DNA of 27,893 nucleotides. It comes from Gemmatimonadota bacterium. GTDB lineage: Bacteria; Latescibacterota; UBA2968; UBA8231. The position numbers and the translations under genes are program-made. The stretch lies in NCBI GenBank assembly GCA_009840005.1, contig VXOR01000078.1, forward strand, positions 2,501 to 30,393, in the 5' to 3' direction. Below are positions 16,073 through 24,476 of this stretch, piece after piece; within the stretch, counting starts at the first letter, position 1; each line of letters starts with the position of its first letter. The notes under the pieces are model-generated. The model was given only the letters and a program-made list of their open reading frames with translations, was not told the origin of the DNA and ran no database searches.

Positions 16073-16709
16073 CAGGGGGTTCCCTCGTGTCCAGCACCTC
16101 CACCCCTTCTGGCACCTCAAAAGAAAAGACCTCGTCGGCTATCCTCCTATTGGCGCGGTGATCCCTAAGCACGTACGCCGTGCGATTGCCATTGACCTCG
16201 CGCTGCTCGACTTGCAGCAGAAGCCACCCCCTAGGATCCACCCAAACCCGCATCTGTTCGACCACAGAGGCTTTGTTTTCCGGTGCCATGATCAGCAAAT
16301 AGCAGGACCGTCTCCCCAACGCACTTTCCTCCACCGCAATGGGCACATAGCGCTCAGTATAGTCGAAAAATACTTCCCACGGGGTCTTTATTTCCGCTTC
16401 GTAGGGGCTGATCACCACTTGGCCGTTGTGCACGACATACGACCAGACGGCCTTGCCATCGGCCACCACCACATCGCCGCCTTCCAGTTCGATGCGAAAG
16501 CGGTTCGGGCGGCGCAAATAGATTCGGCCCTCGCGGCTGCGGTACTTGTCCAGCACGGCCCAGTAGAACTGCTTTTCAAAGCGGGCTGAAAATGTCTTGT
16601 AGCTAGCGAGGCGCTTTTGCACCCTAGCGATGATTTCTTCGCCGCTCTGTCCAAAAGCCGTGCTCGCAGCCAAGCCCACACAGAGCACAACCCACAGCCA
16701 CAGTCTCAT
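16065..16709 (-). CDS. lolA: Outer-membrane lipoprotein carrier LolA
   Basis: A 214-residue periplasmic carrier. It has a signal peptide (1-20, ending AFG) and then the LolA pattern IIARVQKRLASYKTFSARFE. IYLRRPNRFRIELEGGDVVVADGKAVWSY and a C-terminal LRDHRANRRIADEVFSFEVPEGVEV follow, ending in the usual VLDTR. LolA takes lipoproteins released by LolC/D across the periplasm. Length is normal. ATG 16709 overlaps the ftsK stop as ATGA. No lolB gene is seen, as is usual outside beta- and gammaproteobacteria. lolC/E and lolD follow three genes downstream in the same run. Confidence 0.9.
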   Translation of the reverse strand: MRLWLWVVLCVGLAASTAFGQSGEEIIARVQKRLASYKTFSARFEKQFYWAVLDKYRSREGRIYLRRPNRFRIELEGGDVVVADGKAVWSYVVHNGQVVISPYEAEIKTPWEVFFDYTERYVPIAVEESALGRRSCYLLIMAPENKASVVEQMRVWVDPRGWLLLQVEQREVNGNRTAYVLRDHRANRRIADEVFSFEVPEGVEVLDTREPPVE

Positions 16710-19024
16710 TCTTCCGCGTCCTCCTCTTCCGTGCGCTCGACGAGAATCTCGCGCGGCTTTGCCCCAACGATCGGCCCGACGATACCAGCGGCCTCCAGCT
16801 CGTCCATCAACCGCGCGGCGCGGGAATAACCCACTTTCAAGCGCCGCTGCAAAAACGAGGTGGAGGCCTGCTGGTGTTCGCAGACTAAGCGCACGGCATC
16901 GTCGAAAAGATCGTCGCGCGCATTGGTAGCCGCGTTAATATCCGGCTGCTCGGAAAACACCGCAACTTCCTCGGCCTCGTACTGGCTCTCTTTTAATGCC
17001 GCGACCAAGCGCTCGGTTTCCTCGCCAGAAATAAAGGCTCCGTGGACGCGGAGCGGCTCGCCTTGGCCGCTCGGCAGAAAGAGCATATCACCCATCCCCA
17101 ACAGCCGTTCGGCTCCGTTGAGATCGAGAATCGTGCGCGAGTCCGTCTTTGATGCCACTTGGAAGGCAATGCGCGACGGGAAGTTGGCCTTGATTACCCC
17201 GGTAATCACGTTCACCGAGGGCCGCTGGGTCGCCAAAATGATGTGAATGCCCACAGCGCGCGACTTCTGCGCCAAACCCATCAGCGAGGTCTCCACCTCA
17301 GCGGGGGCCGTTAGCATCAAATCGGCAAATTCGTCGATTACTATCACGATGTACGCCAGCGGCTTGTCAGGCTCAACGCCGTCTTCAGCAGCCTCGGCTT
17401 GGCCGCTCGCCAGCCTGGCGTTGTAGTCGGACAGATTGCGCACCCCCAGTTTGGCCAGCTTCTGGTAGCGAGCTTCCATTTCGGCTACCGCCCACTTCAG
17501 GGCCTCCGCGGCCCTTTTCGGCTCGGTGATAACCGGCACCAGCAAGTGTGGTATATCGTTGTACATCGTCAATTCAACTACCTTGGGATCGACCATGATA
17601 AAGCGCACTTCGTCCGGCGTGGCCTTGAGGAGGATGCTGCAAATTAGGCTGTTCAGACACACGCTCTTGCCGGCCCCAGTGGCACCGGCGACCAATAGAT
17701 GAGGCATTTTGGCCAAATCCGCGGCGCACGGCTCGCCCGAAATAGTCTTGCCCAGCGCCATGACCAGCTTGGAATCCGACCGGCTGAACACTCCGTCTTC
17801 GATGATCTCGCGCAAGTAAACGGTCTCCCGCTCCTGATTGGCAATCTCCACCCCCACCACGGATTTGCCCGGCACCGGCGCTTGAATGCGAATGCCTTTG
17901 GCGCTCATTACACGCGCGAGATCGTCCGAAAGCGCGGCAATGCGACCGACCTTGACCCCTAGGGCCGGCTCTACCTCGTAGCGCGTCACCACCGGCCCAG
18001 GACTCACCTCTACGACCTTGCCGGCCACATCGAAATTGTCCAACGCACTCTCCAGTAGCTTGGCGTTTTCCAGCAAAGCCTCCTTGGAAACGCGGCTGCG
18101 GCTGGCCGGGATTTCGTCTAGCAACGCAGGACTTGGGATTTTATAGCGGCCCCCGGCAGGCTTGCGGGCTGGCTCGGCCTTCTCTTTTTTGGGCGCTGGC
18201 GCTGGTATAGCTGCGTCTGCAACCGCCGGTTCCTTTTTCTTGTGGCGCTCGCGCCGCTCAACGTGCGCTGGTTCCTGCACCCGAGGCTCCACTGCGTCAA
18301 CCTCTCCAACCATTGGCGTCCAAGGTGCCGAATCCTCGACCCGAGCCTGCGGGCCAATCCCGGACCGCGTTTCTCGCACCCTGGCGGTTTCGTCCTGTTT
18401 CCTTTTTGCGGCTTTACTCTTGCGTATAGTAAGGAGCAGTCCCCGCAACCGTCCGAACAACCGCCCAAGCAAACGCCAAACCACCGCCAAACCACCGCCA
18501 AACCACGCCAACGGCCGCCAGTTCAGACCGGGGGTCAAAATCACCGCAACCACAAAGAGTGCGCCCAGCAAAACCGCCGACCCTAGCCTCCCTAGGTACG
18601 GTATGAGGAGATCCAAACTGATCTGGGTTCCCAGCACGCCGCCCAGCGCATAGGCCGTGTGCGTCGAATAGTCGGGCAAACCAGTAGCGACGCTAATGAA
18701 GACGGCCATGAGCAAAAGGCCCACACTGCGCTGCACCGCAAGAGCCACCGGCTGGCAACACACCCTATTCCAACCCCACAGCAACAAGAGCACAGGCCAG
18801 ACATACGCGGCCCGTCCCATGCCCGCAAAGGCCCCATACGACGCATACGCACCGATCCATCCCCCCCAATTCAAGCTCTCCGCCACCGAGCGGCTCGAGT
18901 TAGGAGGATCCAGCGGCGAATGGGATATCAAGCAGACAAGCAAAAACGCGCCGAGGCCGAGGAGGAGCACCCCTAGCGCTTGGAGTTTCTTCTCGCCTTT
19001 GGGCGTATGCAAAAACTCGGACAT
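16706..19024 (-). CDS. ftsK: DNA translocase FtsK/SpoIIIE
   Basis: A 772-residue septal DNA pump that moves chromosome ends apart at division. It has four N-terminal membrane segments (about 14-36, 51-83, 92-113 and 127-163). A charged and Ala/Pro-rich linker follows (about 190-320), shorter than in E. coli. The motor has Walker A VAGATGAGKSVCLN (near 445) and Walker B IVIVIDEFADLM (near 560). The winged-helix gamma domain at the end (FLQRRLKVGYSRAARLMDELEAAGIV) reads orienting DNA sequences. I start at ATG 19024 (MSEFLHTPK); the upstream TTG at 19063 lacks a ribosome site. It is the first gene of the long block that runs to bamA and overlaps lolA. Confidence 0.95.
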   Translation of the reverse strand: MSEFLHTPKGEKKLQALGVLLLGLGAFLLVCLISHSPLDPPNSSRSVAESLNWGGWIGAYASYGAFAGMGRAAYVWPVLLLLWGWNRVCCQPVALAVQRSVGLLLMAVFISVATGLPDYSTHTAYALGGVLGTQISLDLLIPYLGRLGSAVLLGALFVVAVILTPGLNWRPLAWFGGGLAVVWRLLGRLFGRLRGLLLTIRKSKAAKRKQDETARVRETRSGIGPQARVEDSAPWTPMVGEVDAVEPRVQEPAHVERRERHKKKEPAVADAAIPAPAPKKEKAEPARKPAGGRYKIPSPALLDEIPASRSRVSKEALLENAKLLESALDNFDVAGKVVEVSPGPVVTRYEVEPALGVKVGRIAALSDDLARVMSAKGIRIQAPVPGKSVVGVEIANQERETVYLREIIEDGVFSRSDSKLVMALGKTISGEPCAADLAKMPHLLVAGATGAGKSVCLNSLICSILLKATPDEVRFIMVDPKVVELTMYNDIPHLLVPVITEPKRAAEALKWAVAEMEARYQKLAKLGVRNLSDYNARLASGQAEAAEDGVEPDKPLAYIVIVIDEFADLMLTAPAEVETSLMGLAQKSRAVGIHIILATQRPSVNVITGVIKANFPSRIAFQVASKTDSRTILDLNGAERLLGMGDMLFLPSGQGEPLRVHGAFISGEETERLVAALKESQYEAEEVAVFSEQPDINAATNARDDLFDDAVRLVCEHQQASTSFLQRRLKVGYSRAARLMDELEAAGIVGPIVGAKPREILVERTEEEDAEE

Positions 19025-19082
19025 AGAGCTACAGACTCCGCTAGTACCTAGGTTGGGAAGCAATCAGATTGGAAAGGGGATT

Positions 19083-19114
19083 AACAAAAAATAAGCAAAA
19101 ACGCGGCTTTTTGC
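19083..19114 (-). terminator. Rho-independent terminator after the VWA gene
   Basis: A 7-bp inverted repeat (19095-19101 with 19108-19114, loop CGCGGC on the plus strand) is followed on the minus strand by TTATTTTTTGTT. The stem is A/T-rich, so it is modest in strength, but the long T tract is convincing. It lies 14 nt beyond the VWA stop and upstream of ftsK, which must then have its own promoter in the next 60 nt; I could not find a good one. Confidence 0.65.
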
Positions 19115-19127
19115 ACCTTGCGGCGCG

Positions 19128-21296
19128 TCAGATCATGCCGCTGCGCTTGCGTCCAAACCACTCGACAGCCAACAGGACAATCGCCAAAAGCGCGGGCCAC
19201 AGCGGGCCCCACAACGGCAAAACCTCGGCCTTTTCGACCCAACGCTTGCGCGGCGCAAGCTGTTTTAGCATGTCCTCCCAGTCCGCAAGCAAATAGGCGC
19301 GACCGCCACTGGCGCGGGCCAGCTCGCCCAAGAGCAGTGGGTCGGCGCGCAAATCCCCAAGCTCAATGCTGTACTCTTCGACGACAAAGCGACCCGTAGC
19401 CGCACCTACAGCGGCTTGGTCCACTGCGGCCCGAACCTCGTATTCATACGCGCCGGGGGCCAACCCACTAGCGACGCCTCGGTAGTACCCGGCTCCTTGT
19501 GATTGCAGGTCGAATGCCTCTCGCCCGGCTAGCGCGACCTGCACCCTTGCCCCCGGCTGCGGCCTCAGCAACTCGTCGAAGACCTGCACCGCGAAAACCA
19601 CTTCCTCGCCCGCCCGGTACACGGGTCGCTTGGTCGAGGCGCGGACCCGCCCACCCGGGGTGTCGAGCGCGAGCCATTTGGCGGCGTCGCGCCAGAGTGT
19701 GCGAATGGTCTGTGGCTGGCCATCGACGCCGCTGCTCATCAGATCGAGTCGCCAAAAAGACGCGGACAGGGCTGCAATGACCTTACCCTCGCCATACGCG
19801 CCTACAGCAATGATTGGCTCGCCGCCGGCGCTCTCGACCAGCACGGTGGTACCCGGCCGCTGCTGCGCCGTGCGAAAGTAGCCCGGCAGCGGCGGCAACC
19901 GAAGCCACGGATCGTCCGCTCCCGCGGGCGGGCGCACGACCGGATGGTGCCCGCCCGCGCTGAGTCGCAACAAGACCTCGCCCGGCACAAAGGGCACAGG
20001 GCCAGCTACCTGAAGCGGCATGAGCGCAGCCAGTGGCGAGTCGGCGCGCCAAGCCCGCGCCATCTTGGGTCCGCCGACGACGAGCAAACCGGCACCGGCG
20101 TACACGTGCTGGACCAATGCAGCGGCCGGCGGGCCGTTGAGCAGCCACGCGCCCGGATTCACCAACAGCACCACATCCCGGCCCTGCAAAACAGCCGGAC
20201 TCCACGCGCCGCCGTAGAACGCGGCCGGCTCCCGCTGAATCATGGCCTCTACTACCCAACTCGAATCTGCGCTTAAACTGCGGCGCAAAAAGGCCAAGTC
20301 CTCGCTGGGGCCTCCAGCTAGCAACAGCACCCGCGTGCGCCCGGCGAGAATGTGGGTAAACGCGAGGGCCTCGTTGTCTGCGGTCGCAAATTCTCCGGCC
20401 ACAGGCGCAATGGCCACGCGAAAAATGCGCGGCCCAGCCTGCTGGGGCGTCACGGCAAAGGAAACGCGCTGCACCTGTCCATCGCCAGCCAACAGCAGCG
20501 ATTGTTGCTCGAGCAATCGCTCTCCCTCGTAGAATTGGACTTCCACGCGCTGTCCCTCGTATCCCCAACTCCGCACCTCGGCGTCAATTGGCTGGCTCTG
20601 ACCGACGTATCCGGTTTCGGGTGTGCGCACTTCTACGAGCTGGACATCGACGGGGATCTCTGCGCCGCCCACGCCAAGCGCGTACACAGGCACGCCCAAT
20701 TCCGCGCCCAGTTGCACCGGGTCGCGGCCCAAGTTGTGGCCTCCGTCGGAGAATAGGATCACGCCTTGCACGCGCTCCCGCTCGACTACCGCCTCCAAGC
20801 TAGCGGCGAGGGCACGGCCTATATCGGTCGCCTGACCACGAGTACTTGCGGTCGCGACCGTATCGAGCGCGAGCGGATACGCCGACTCGGCAAATCCCCA
20901 AGCGCGGACTTCGGCCTGCTGCAAGCGCGCTGACCAACCCTCGTCGCCCAGCACGGCCACCGCCTGTTGTAGTCGCGTGACAGACCCGTCGGCTACCTTC
21001 ATGCTCGGGCTGGTATCGACCAACACCAACACCAGCGGTCGAATGACCTGCTGGTGCCACCACGTCAAAACCGGCTCGCACAACACCATAGTTAGCAAGG
21101 CCACGGCCACAACGCGCAACGCCACCAGCACCATGCGGCGCTTGGGATCAACCTGCGGATACGTCCGCTGATATACCCAATAAACGAATGCGAGTAGGAA
21201 GGGCAGCAGGACGAGGAATACGCGTGGTCCCGCTAGCTGGAGGTAGCTATCCGACCACTCAGACACGCCAGCCCAAGCGGGGAGCGGCGTCCACAT
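19128..21296 (-). CDS. Membrane protein with von Willebrand factor A domain
   Basis: A protein of about 722 residues. Two membrane segments near the N-terminus (about 22-45 and 54-75) precede a VWA domain with a MIDAS motif DTSPSM (from Asp94), a Thr in the ATDIGRALA stretch and FSDGGHN. A large extracytoplasmic region follows, including a glutamine-amidotransferase-like fold (LLLAGGPSEDLAFLRRSL..., VGGPKMARAW...) and an Ig-like part (STKRPVYRAGEEVVFAVQVFDE). A last membrane helix (LWPALLAIVLLAVEWF) and a basic tail close it. This matches the BatA/YfbK-like 'VWA plus GATase-like' membrane proteins, whose role is not well defined. The start overlaps tsaD: ATG 21296, GTG 21266 and TTG 21338 are all possible. 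Confidence 0.8.
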   Translation of the reverse strand: MWTPLPAWAGVSEWSDSYLQLAGPRVFLVLLPFLLAFVYWVYQRTYPQVDPKRRMVLVALRVVAVALLTMVLCEPVLTWWHQQVIRPLVLVLVDTSPSMKVADGSVTRLQQAVAVLGDEGWSARLQQAEVRAWGFAESAYPLALDTVATASTRGQATDIGRALAASLEAVVERERVQGVILFSDGGHNLGRDPVQLGAELGVPVYALGVGGAEIPVDVQLVEVRTPETGYVGQSQPIDAEVRSWGYEGQRVEVQFYEGERLLEQQSLLLAGDGQVQRVSFAVTPQQAGPRIFRVAIAPVAGEFATADNEALAFTHILAGRTRVLLLAGGPSEDLAFLRRSLSADSSWVVEAMIQREPAAFYGGAWSPAVLQGRDVVLLVNPGAWLLNGPPAAALVQHVYAGAGLLVVGGPKMARAWRADSPLAALMPLQVAGPVPFVPGEVLLRLSAGGHHPVVRPPAGADDPWLRLPPLPGYFRTAQQRPGTTVLVESAGGEPIIAVGAYGEGKVIAALSASFWRLDLMSSGVDGQPQTIRTLWRDAAKWLALDTPGGRVRASTKRPVYRAGEEVVFAVQVFDELLRPQPGARVQVALAGREAFDLQSQGAGYYRGVASGLAPGAYEYEVRAAVDQAAVGAATGRFVVEEYSIELGDLRADPLLLGELARASGGRAYLLADWEDMLKQLAPRKRWVEKAEVLPLWGPLWPALLAIVLLAVEWFGRKRSGMI

Positions 21297-22269
21297 TGAG
21301 ACTGTCGCAGACGCCGCGACTGAGGTAGAAGGCTCCAACAGCTCCTACCATAGCGGCGTTGTCTGTACACAAATCGTACGCCGGACAATGGAAGGCTAGG
21401 CCGCGGCACTCGACCGCGACGCGCAGCCGCTGGCGCAGCCGCTGGTTGGCGGCAACGCCGCCTGCAAGGCATACAGTCTCCACTTCTACTCGCTCCAAGG
21501 CCAACAGGGTCTTGGCGACTAAGGCATCCACTACGGCTTCTTGGAAGCTAGCGGCAATATGGGCGAGCTGGGCCGTGCGCGCTTGCGGAGAAAGCGTGCG
21601 CACGTAGTGTAACACCGAGGTTTTGAGGCCACTGAAGCTGAAGTCCATCTCGTCCACGAGGGCACGTGGGAAGTCAATGGCCTTGGGGTCGCCATCCTCG
21701 GCCAACTCGGCGATGAGCCGACCACCGGCCACCACCCCTTCCCCGGGCAGCAGGCCCAGCAGCTTGGCGACTTTGTCAAATGCCTCGCCAGCCGCGTCGT
21801 CGCGCGTGCGGCCCAGCACCTGGTATGAGCCGAGTTCGCGCACCAAGATCAACTCGGTGTGCCCGCCCGACACCAGCAGCGTCAGGAAGGGAACCTCGAC
21901 CTGCGCGGCGACCAAGTTAGAAAATACGTGGGCCTCCAAGTGATGGACGCCGACCAGCGGCTTGTTGCGCGCCAACGCCAACCCCTTGGCCAGTGATAGC
22001 CCCACGATCAACGACCCGACCAAGCCAGGCCCTCGCGTCGCAGCCACCCCATCCACTTCTTCCCACCCAACGCCAGCAGTCGCTAGGGCCTGTCGCACGA
22101 CCGGCACCAAAGCGCACATATGGGCGCGCGAAGCCAACTCGGGCACCACGCCCCCGTATGGCGCGTGATCTTGTTGCGAGAAGATGATATTGGAATGCAC
22201 GGCGTACGACTCATCGACGACGGCCGCGGCCGTCTCATCGCAGGAGGTCTCCAGCCCCAGTACCAACAT
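21259..22269 (-). CDS. tsaD: tRNA N6-adenosine threonylcarbamoyltransferase TsaD
   Basis: A 336-residue ASKHA-fold enzyme that transfers threonylcarbamoyl to A37 of tRNAs reading ANN codons. Diagnostic motifs are LETSCDETAAAVV at the start, the metal-binding HLEAH (His110 and His114), SGGHTELILV, the DEMDFSFSGLKT stretch and CTDNAAMVGAVG near the end. Length is normal. ATG 22269 lies one base after the stop of the YbbR gene. Its partners TsaB, TsaC and TsaE are not in this window. Confidence 0.96.
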   Translation of the reverse strand: MLVLGLETSCDETAAAVVDESYAVHSNIIFSQQDHAPYGGVVPELASRAHMCALVPVVRQALATAGVGWEEVDGVAATRGPGLVGSLIVGLSLAKGLALARNKPLVGVHHLEAHVFSNLVAAQVEVPFLTLLVSGGHTELILVRELGSYQVLGRTRDDAAGEAFDKVAKLLGLLPGEGVVAGGRLIAELAEDGDPKAIDFPRALVDEMDFSFSGLKTSVLHYVRTLSPQARTAQLAHIAASFQEAVVDALVAKTLLALERVEVETVCLAGGVAANQRLRQRLRVAVECRGLAFHCPAYDLCTDNAAMVGAVGAFYLSRGVCDSLNVDAAPRLGWRV

Positions 22270-22270
22270 G

Positions 22271-23203
22271 CTAGTAGCTCACCAAATCGACGTATGCCGG
22301 CGCGATCTGGCGCACCTCAAAAAGCGATGTCTCCGCGCTGTGCACTGGCAGTGCATTCCCCTGATATTCGGCGTAATCTACGTACAGCTCTATGTCGCGG
22401 GCCGGGTCGAGCTGGGCGATCACGCCAACCCCACCGCGCACCTTGACTTGGGCAGTGGCCGGCTCGGGACGCAGGCGCACCTCGCCGGCATGACGCACGG
22501 CAATCGGCACTCCGATTAAATCGTCCTCAGCTAACATCTGCACGGTGGCGCGCACGCGTACAGCCTCGGGCACGAACGCGAGTTGCGTGTGCTCGGGATG
22601 TCGCAAAGACCACTTCACATCCACATCTTCCCGGATATCCTGCAAAACCAGCGAATCCGTATCCACATAGCGCAATGCGGCGACCTGCTGCTGCGGGCCG
22701 CTCACCCGGACGAGCGCGGGATCGGCTTGCATCGGCGTCACCTGTACGTGGGCAGCAGCCACTTCTAGACTCGCTTGCACCCGCACGGGTACATCCCGTT
22801 CCATCCTCGGCGCTAGGGCAATTGCAATTTCTTTTGGTTCGAGAATTTCCTTGACTTCGACATCCAAGTCGGCCGCCCGCTTGGTGATTTGGGAAGGAGT
22901 CAAGCGGTGGATCCGATTCTTGCCTTCGGCCCGTAACTTCAGAACAAAGGAATCGTCGTCCAAGTCAAACAACAGATCCTTGCCCCCGCCAGTGACCAAG
23001 ACGCGAACCGTGGAAGGCACTTGACTGGCTAGCACCATATCCCCGTCCACCCCTTCGCCCGGCGGAGGGACTTCGATCCAGAGGCGCACTGCAACTTCTT
23101 TATCGTAGTACTTCTCTGTAACTGCGTGAAGCCACAGCGCAAAAGATAAGACCAAGGCACCTGCCCTGATTCCCCAACTACTTACACTGATGTTGGCCAA
23201 CAA
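22271..23203 (-). CDS. YbbR-domain (CdaR-like) membrane protein
   Basis: A protein of about 310 residues with one N-terminal membrane segment (WGIRAGALVLSFALWLHAV) and several YbbR repeats outside the membrane (VPSTVRVLVTGGGKDLLF, VRVSGPQQQVAALRYVDTDSLV, VRVRATVQM and similar). In Firmicutes, YbbR proteins regulate the diadenylate cyclase CdaA, which is usually encoded next door. No cdaA is next to it: the neighbours are tsaD downstream and a zinc-ribbon gene upstream. The start is uncertain. The frame opens at TTG 23233, but that codon lies inside a terminator hairpin, so TTG 23203 or 23200 is more likely; neither has a strong ribosome site. Confidence 0.8.
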   Translation of the reverse strand: MLANISVSSWGIRAGALVLSFALWLHAVTEKYYDKEVAVRLWIEVPPPGEGVDGDMVLASQVPSTVRVLVTGGGKDLLFDLDDDSFVLKLRAEGKNRIHRLTPSQITKRAADLDVEVKEILEPKEIAIALAPRMERDVPVRVQASLEVAAAHVQVTPMQADPALVRVSGPQQQVAALRYVDTDSLVLQDIREDVDVKWSLRHPEHTQLAFVPEAVRVRATVQMLAEDDLIGVPIAVRHAGEVRLRPEPATAQVKVRGGVGVIAQLDPARDIELYVDYAEYQGNALPVHSAETSLFEVRQIAPAYVDLVSY

Positions 23204-23217
23204 CAGACCCCATAAGA

Positions 23218-23248
23218 AGAAGAGGCTCCGCAAAAGGGGGCCTCTTCT
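23218..23248 (-). terminator. Terminator hairpin after the zinc-ribbon gene
   Basis: A 12-bp stem with one G-T pair (23218-23229 with 23237-23248, loop of 7 nt) starts about 42 nt after the zinc-ribbon stop. Downstream minus-strand bases are CTTCTTATG, T-rich but not a pure run. Together with the promoter at 23540-23568 it makes a one-gene unit. It also overlaps the first codons of the longest YbbR frame, which argues for a later YbbR start. Confidence 0.6.
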
Positions 23249-23289
23249 CGTGATCTACTACTTTTACCGCGTGGCGAAGACGGAACCGC

Positions 23290-23484
23290 TTACTTAAACG
23301 ATTTCTTGAGTTCCTCTCCGGTACTCAACTCGCCGTTGTCAATTCTTATATGGTATCCGCAACTTGGATCTGTGCAGGCCCAAGCCTTGTAGTGAATGGC
23401 TGCGCCATCTCTTCCATAGTCGGAAAGCGGAATCAAAACACCTTCCTTACACTTCAAACACTCAGGAAAATCAGCCTTTTCCAT
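23290..23484 (-). CDS. 64-residue zinc-ribbon protein
   Basis: A small cytoplasmic-looking protein with two cysteine pairs, CLKC (9-12) and CTDPSC (37-42). They enclose a strand-rich loop, and the second pair is followed by GYHIRIDNGE. The CX2C...CX4C-GY layout resembles the C4 zinc ribbons at the C-terminus of type IA topoisomerases, here as a stand-alone unit. No function can be assigned; nucleic acid or protein binding is possible. ATG 23484 has a strong GGAGGAG box. It has its own promoter and terminator and so is probably expressed apart from its neighbours. Confidence 0.75.
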   Translation of the reverse strand: MEKADFPECLKCKEGVLIPLSDYGRDGAAIHYKAWACTDPSCGYHIRIDNGELSTGEELKKSFK

Positions 23485-23539
23485 CCGACCCTCTCCTCCG
23501 GTTTTAGCGTGTAGCCACTCGGGACTACACTATTATTTT

Positions 23540-23568
23540 AATGTACTGGTGCCGCCCTGCTATGTCAA
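23540..23568 (-). promoter_or_regulatory. Sigma-70-type promoter for the zinc-ribbon gene
   Basis: On the minus strand a perfect TTGACA (23563-23568) and TACATT (23540-23545, 4 of 6) are separated by 17 nt. The -35 box overlaps the last codons of the phosphatase gene. The leader holds a 6-bp inverted repeat (23509-23514 with 23525-23530) just ahead of the ribosome site. Confidence 0.6.
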
Positions 23569-24033
23569 TTGCCCAAGATGCACGGCGTATTCATATACGG
23601 CCCGTTCTTGGGCGGCTGTTTCCACCGAGCCGGGGCGCTTGTTCCGCACCTGTGTCAGAGCGTCTGCCGCACTGCTGCCTATTCGCACCAAATAACTCGC
23701 CAGCATCGTGCCCGTGCGCCCCAAGCCCGCACTGCAATGGACTATCACCGGCCGTCCTTGCTCGACGGCCTCGTCAACGAATTGGACAAACGCTCGTATC
23801 TCCCCAAGCGAAGGCGACTGCATATCCTGTATGGGCAAGTGCAAGTACGCCATATCGCGCGCTGCCACCTCGCCCGCCGGCAGGGCATTCGCAGTCAGCG
23901 ACACAATCGCCTTTACGCCCTGCGCCGCCAGCAAATCGAGATCGTCCTCCAGCCGCTCGTCCCCCTGCCAACCACCAATCTGCCCGGCCCCTGCCAACCG
24001 GCCCTCTAATAGCCAACCAAAGTTGAACACCAT
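23560..24033 (-). CDS. Dual-specificity (tyrosine-type) protein phosphatase
   Basis: A 157-residue cysteine phosphatase. The P-loop is HCSAGLGRTGT with nucleophile Cys100 and Arg106, and the general acid is probably Asp70 in PIQD. The compact length and the GWQGDERLEDDLDLLAAQGVKAIVSLT opening, here split as GWQGDERLEDDLD then LLAAQGVKAIVSLT, fit the atypical dual-specificity (DSP/PTP-like) group. The substrate is unknown: phosphoprotein, phosphoinositide-like lipid or RNA 5' ends are all known for relatives. Its ATG lies 2 nt after the moaE stop with only a weak ribosome site, so it is probably translated together with moaE. Confidence 0.85.
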   Translation of the reverse strand: MVFNFGWLLEGRLAGAGQIGGWQGDERLEDDLDLLAAQGVKAIVSLTANALPAGEVAARDMAYLHLPIQDMQSPSLGEIRAFVQFVDEAVEQGRPVIVHCSAGLGRTGTMLASYLVRIGSSAADALTQVRNKRPGSVETAAQERAVYEYAVHLGQLT

Positions 24034-24035
24034 AC

Positions 24036-24476
24036 TTAGCGGCTTTCATAGGCTGCCTGTGGTCCTTCAACCCAGCTTTCACCCTCAACCCCTACTTCCT
24101 TCTTCCATATCGGCACGATCTGCTTGAGCCGATCAATGGCGTACTGACACGCGGCCAGCGCCTCGGCTCGATGCGGGCTAGCGACGGCAATTAACACACT
24201 GATCTCCCCGATTTCGAGCTTCCCCACGCGGTGAATCATCCCGATGTCCAAAACGCCCCACCGCGCCTTCAGTTCTTTGCCAATCTCCGCCATCTTCTTC
24301 TCGGCCATAGCCGGATACGCTTCGTACACCAAATAGTCGGTTTGCTTGTCCCCGGAGTGATTGCGCACCACCCCGGCAAACGTGGCCACCGCGCCATTTT
24401 CAGCGCGCACCACGTCGGCAAACAAATCGCTGGGTTCAATTGAGTCTTCGGTAATTTTGAACACGTCAGCCCCCAC
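24036..24476 (-). CDS. moaE: Molybdopterin synthase catalytic subunit MoaE
   Basis: A 146-residue protein that, with MoaD, converts precursor Z (cPMP) to molybdopterin. Family motifs are GAVATFAGVVRNHS, YLVYEAYPAMAEKKM, HRVGKLEIGEISVLIAVASPHR and IWKKEV, which carries the conserved active-site lysines, followed by GESWVEG. Length is typical. The start is GTG 24476, overlapping the moaD end by 11 nt; GTG 24464, just after the moaD stop, is an alternative. No other molybdenum cofactor genes are in the window. Confidence 0.93.
   Translation of the reverse strand: MGADVFKITEDSIEPSDLFADVVRAENGAVATFAGVVRNHSGDKQTDYLVYEAYPAMAEKKMAEIGKELKARWGVLDIGMIHRVGKLEIGEISVLIAVASPHRAEALAACQYAIDRLKQIVPIWKKEVGVEGESWVEGPQAAYESR

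Noticed and set aside
18240..18500. Short direct repeats of CCGCCAAACCA near 18480-18505
   Set aside because: Two or three short copies within the low-complexity linker and fourth membrane region of ftsK; explained by repeated Gly/Val/Trp codons.
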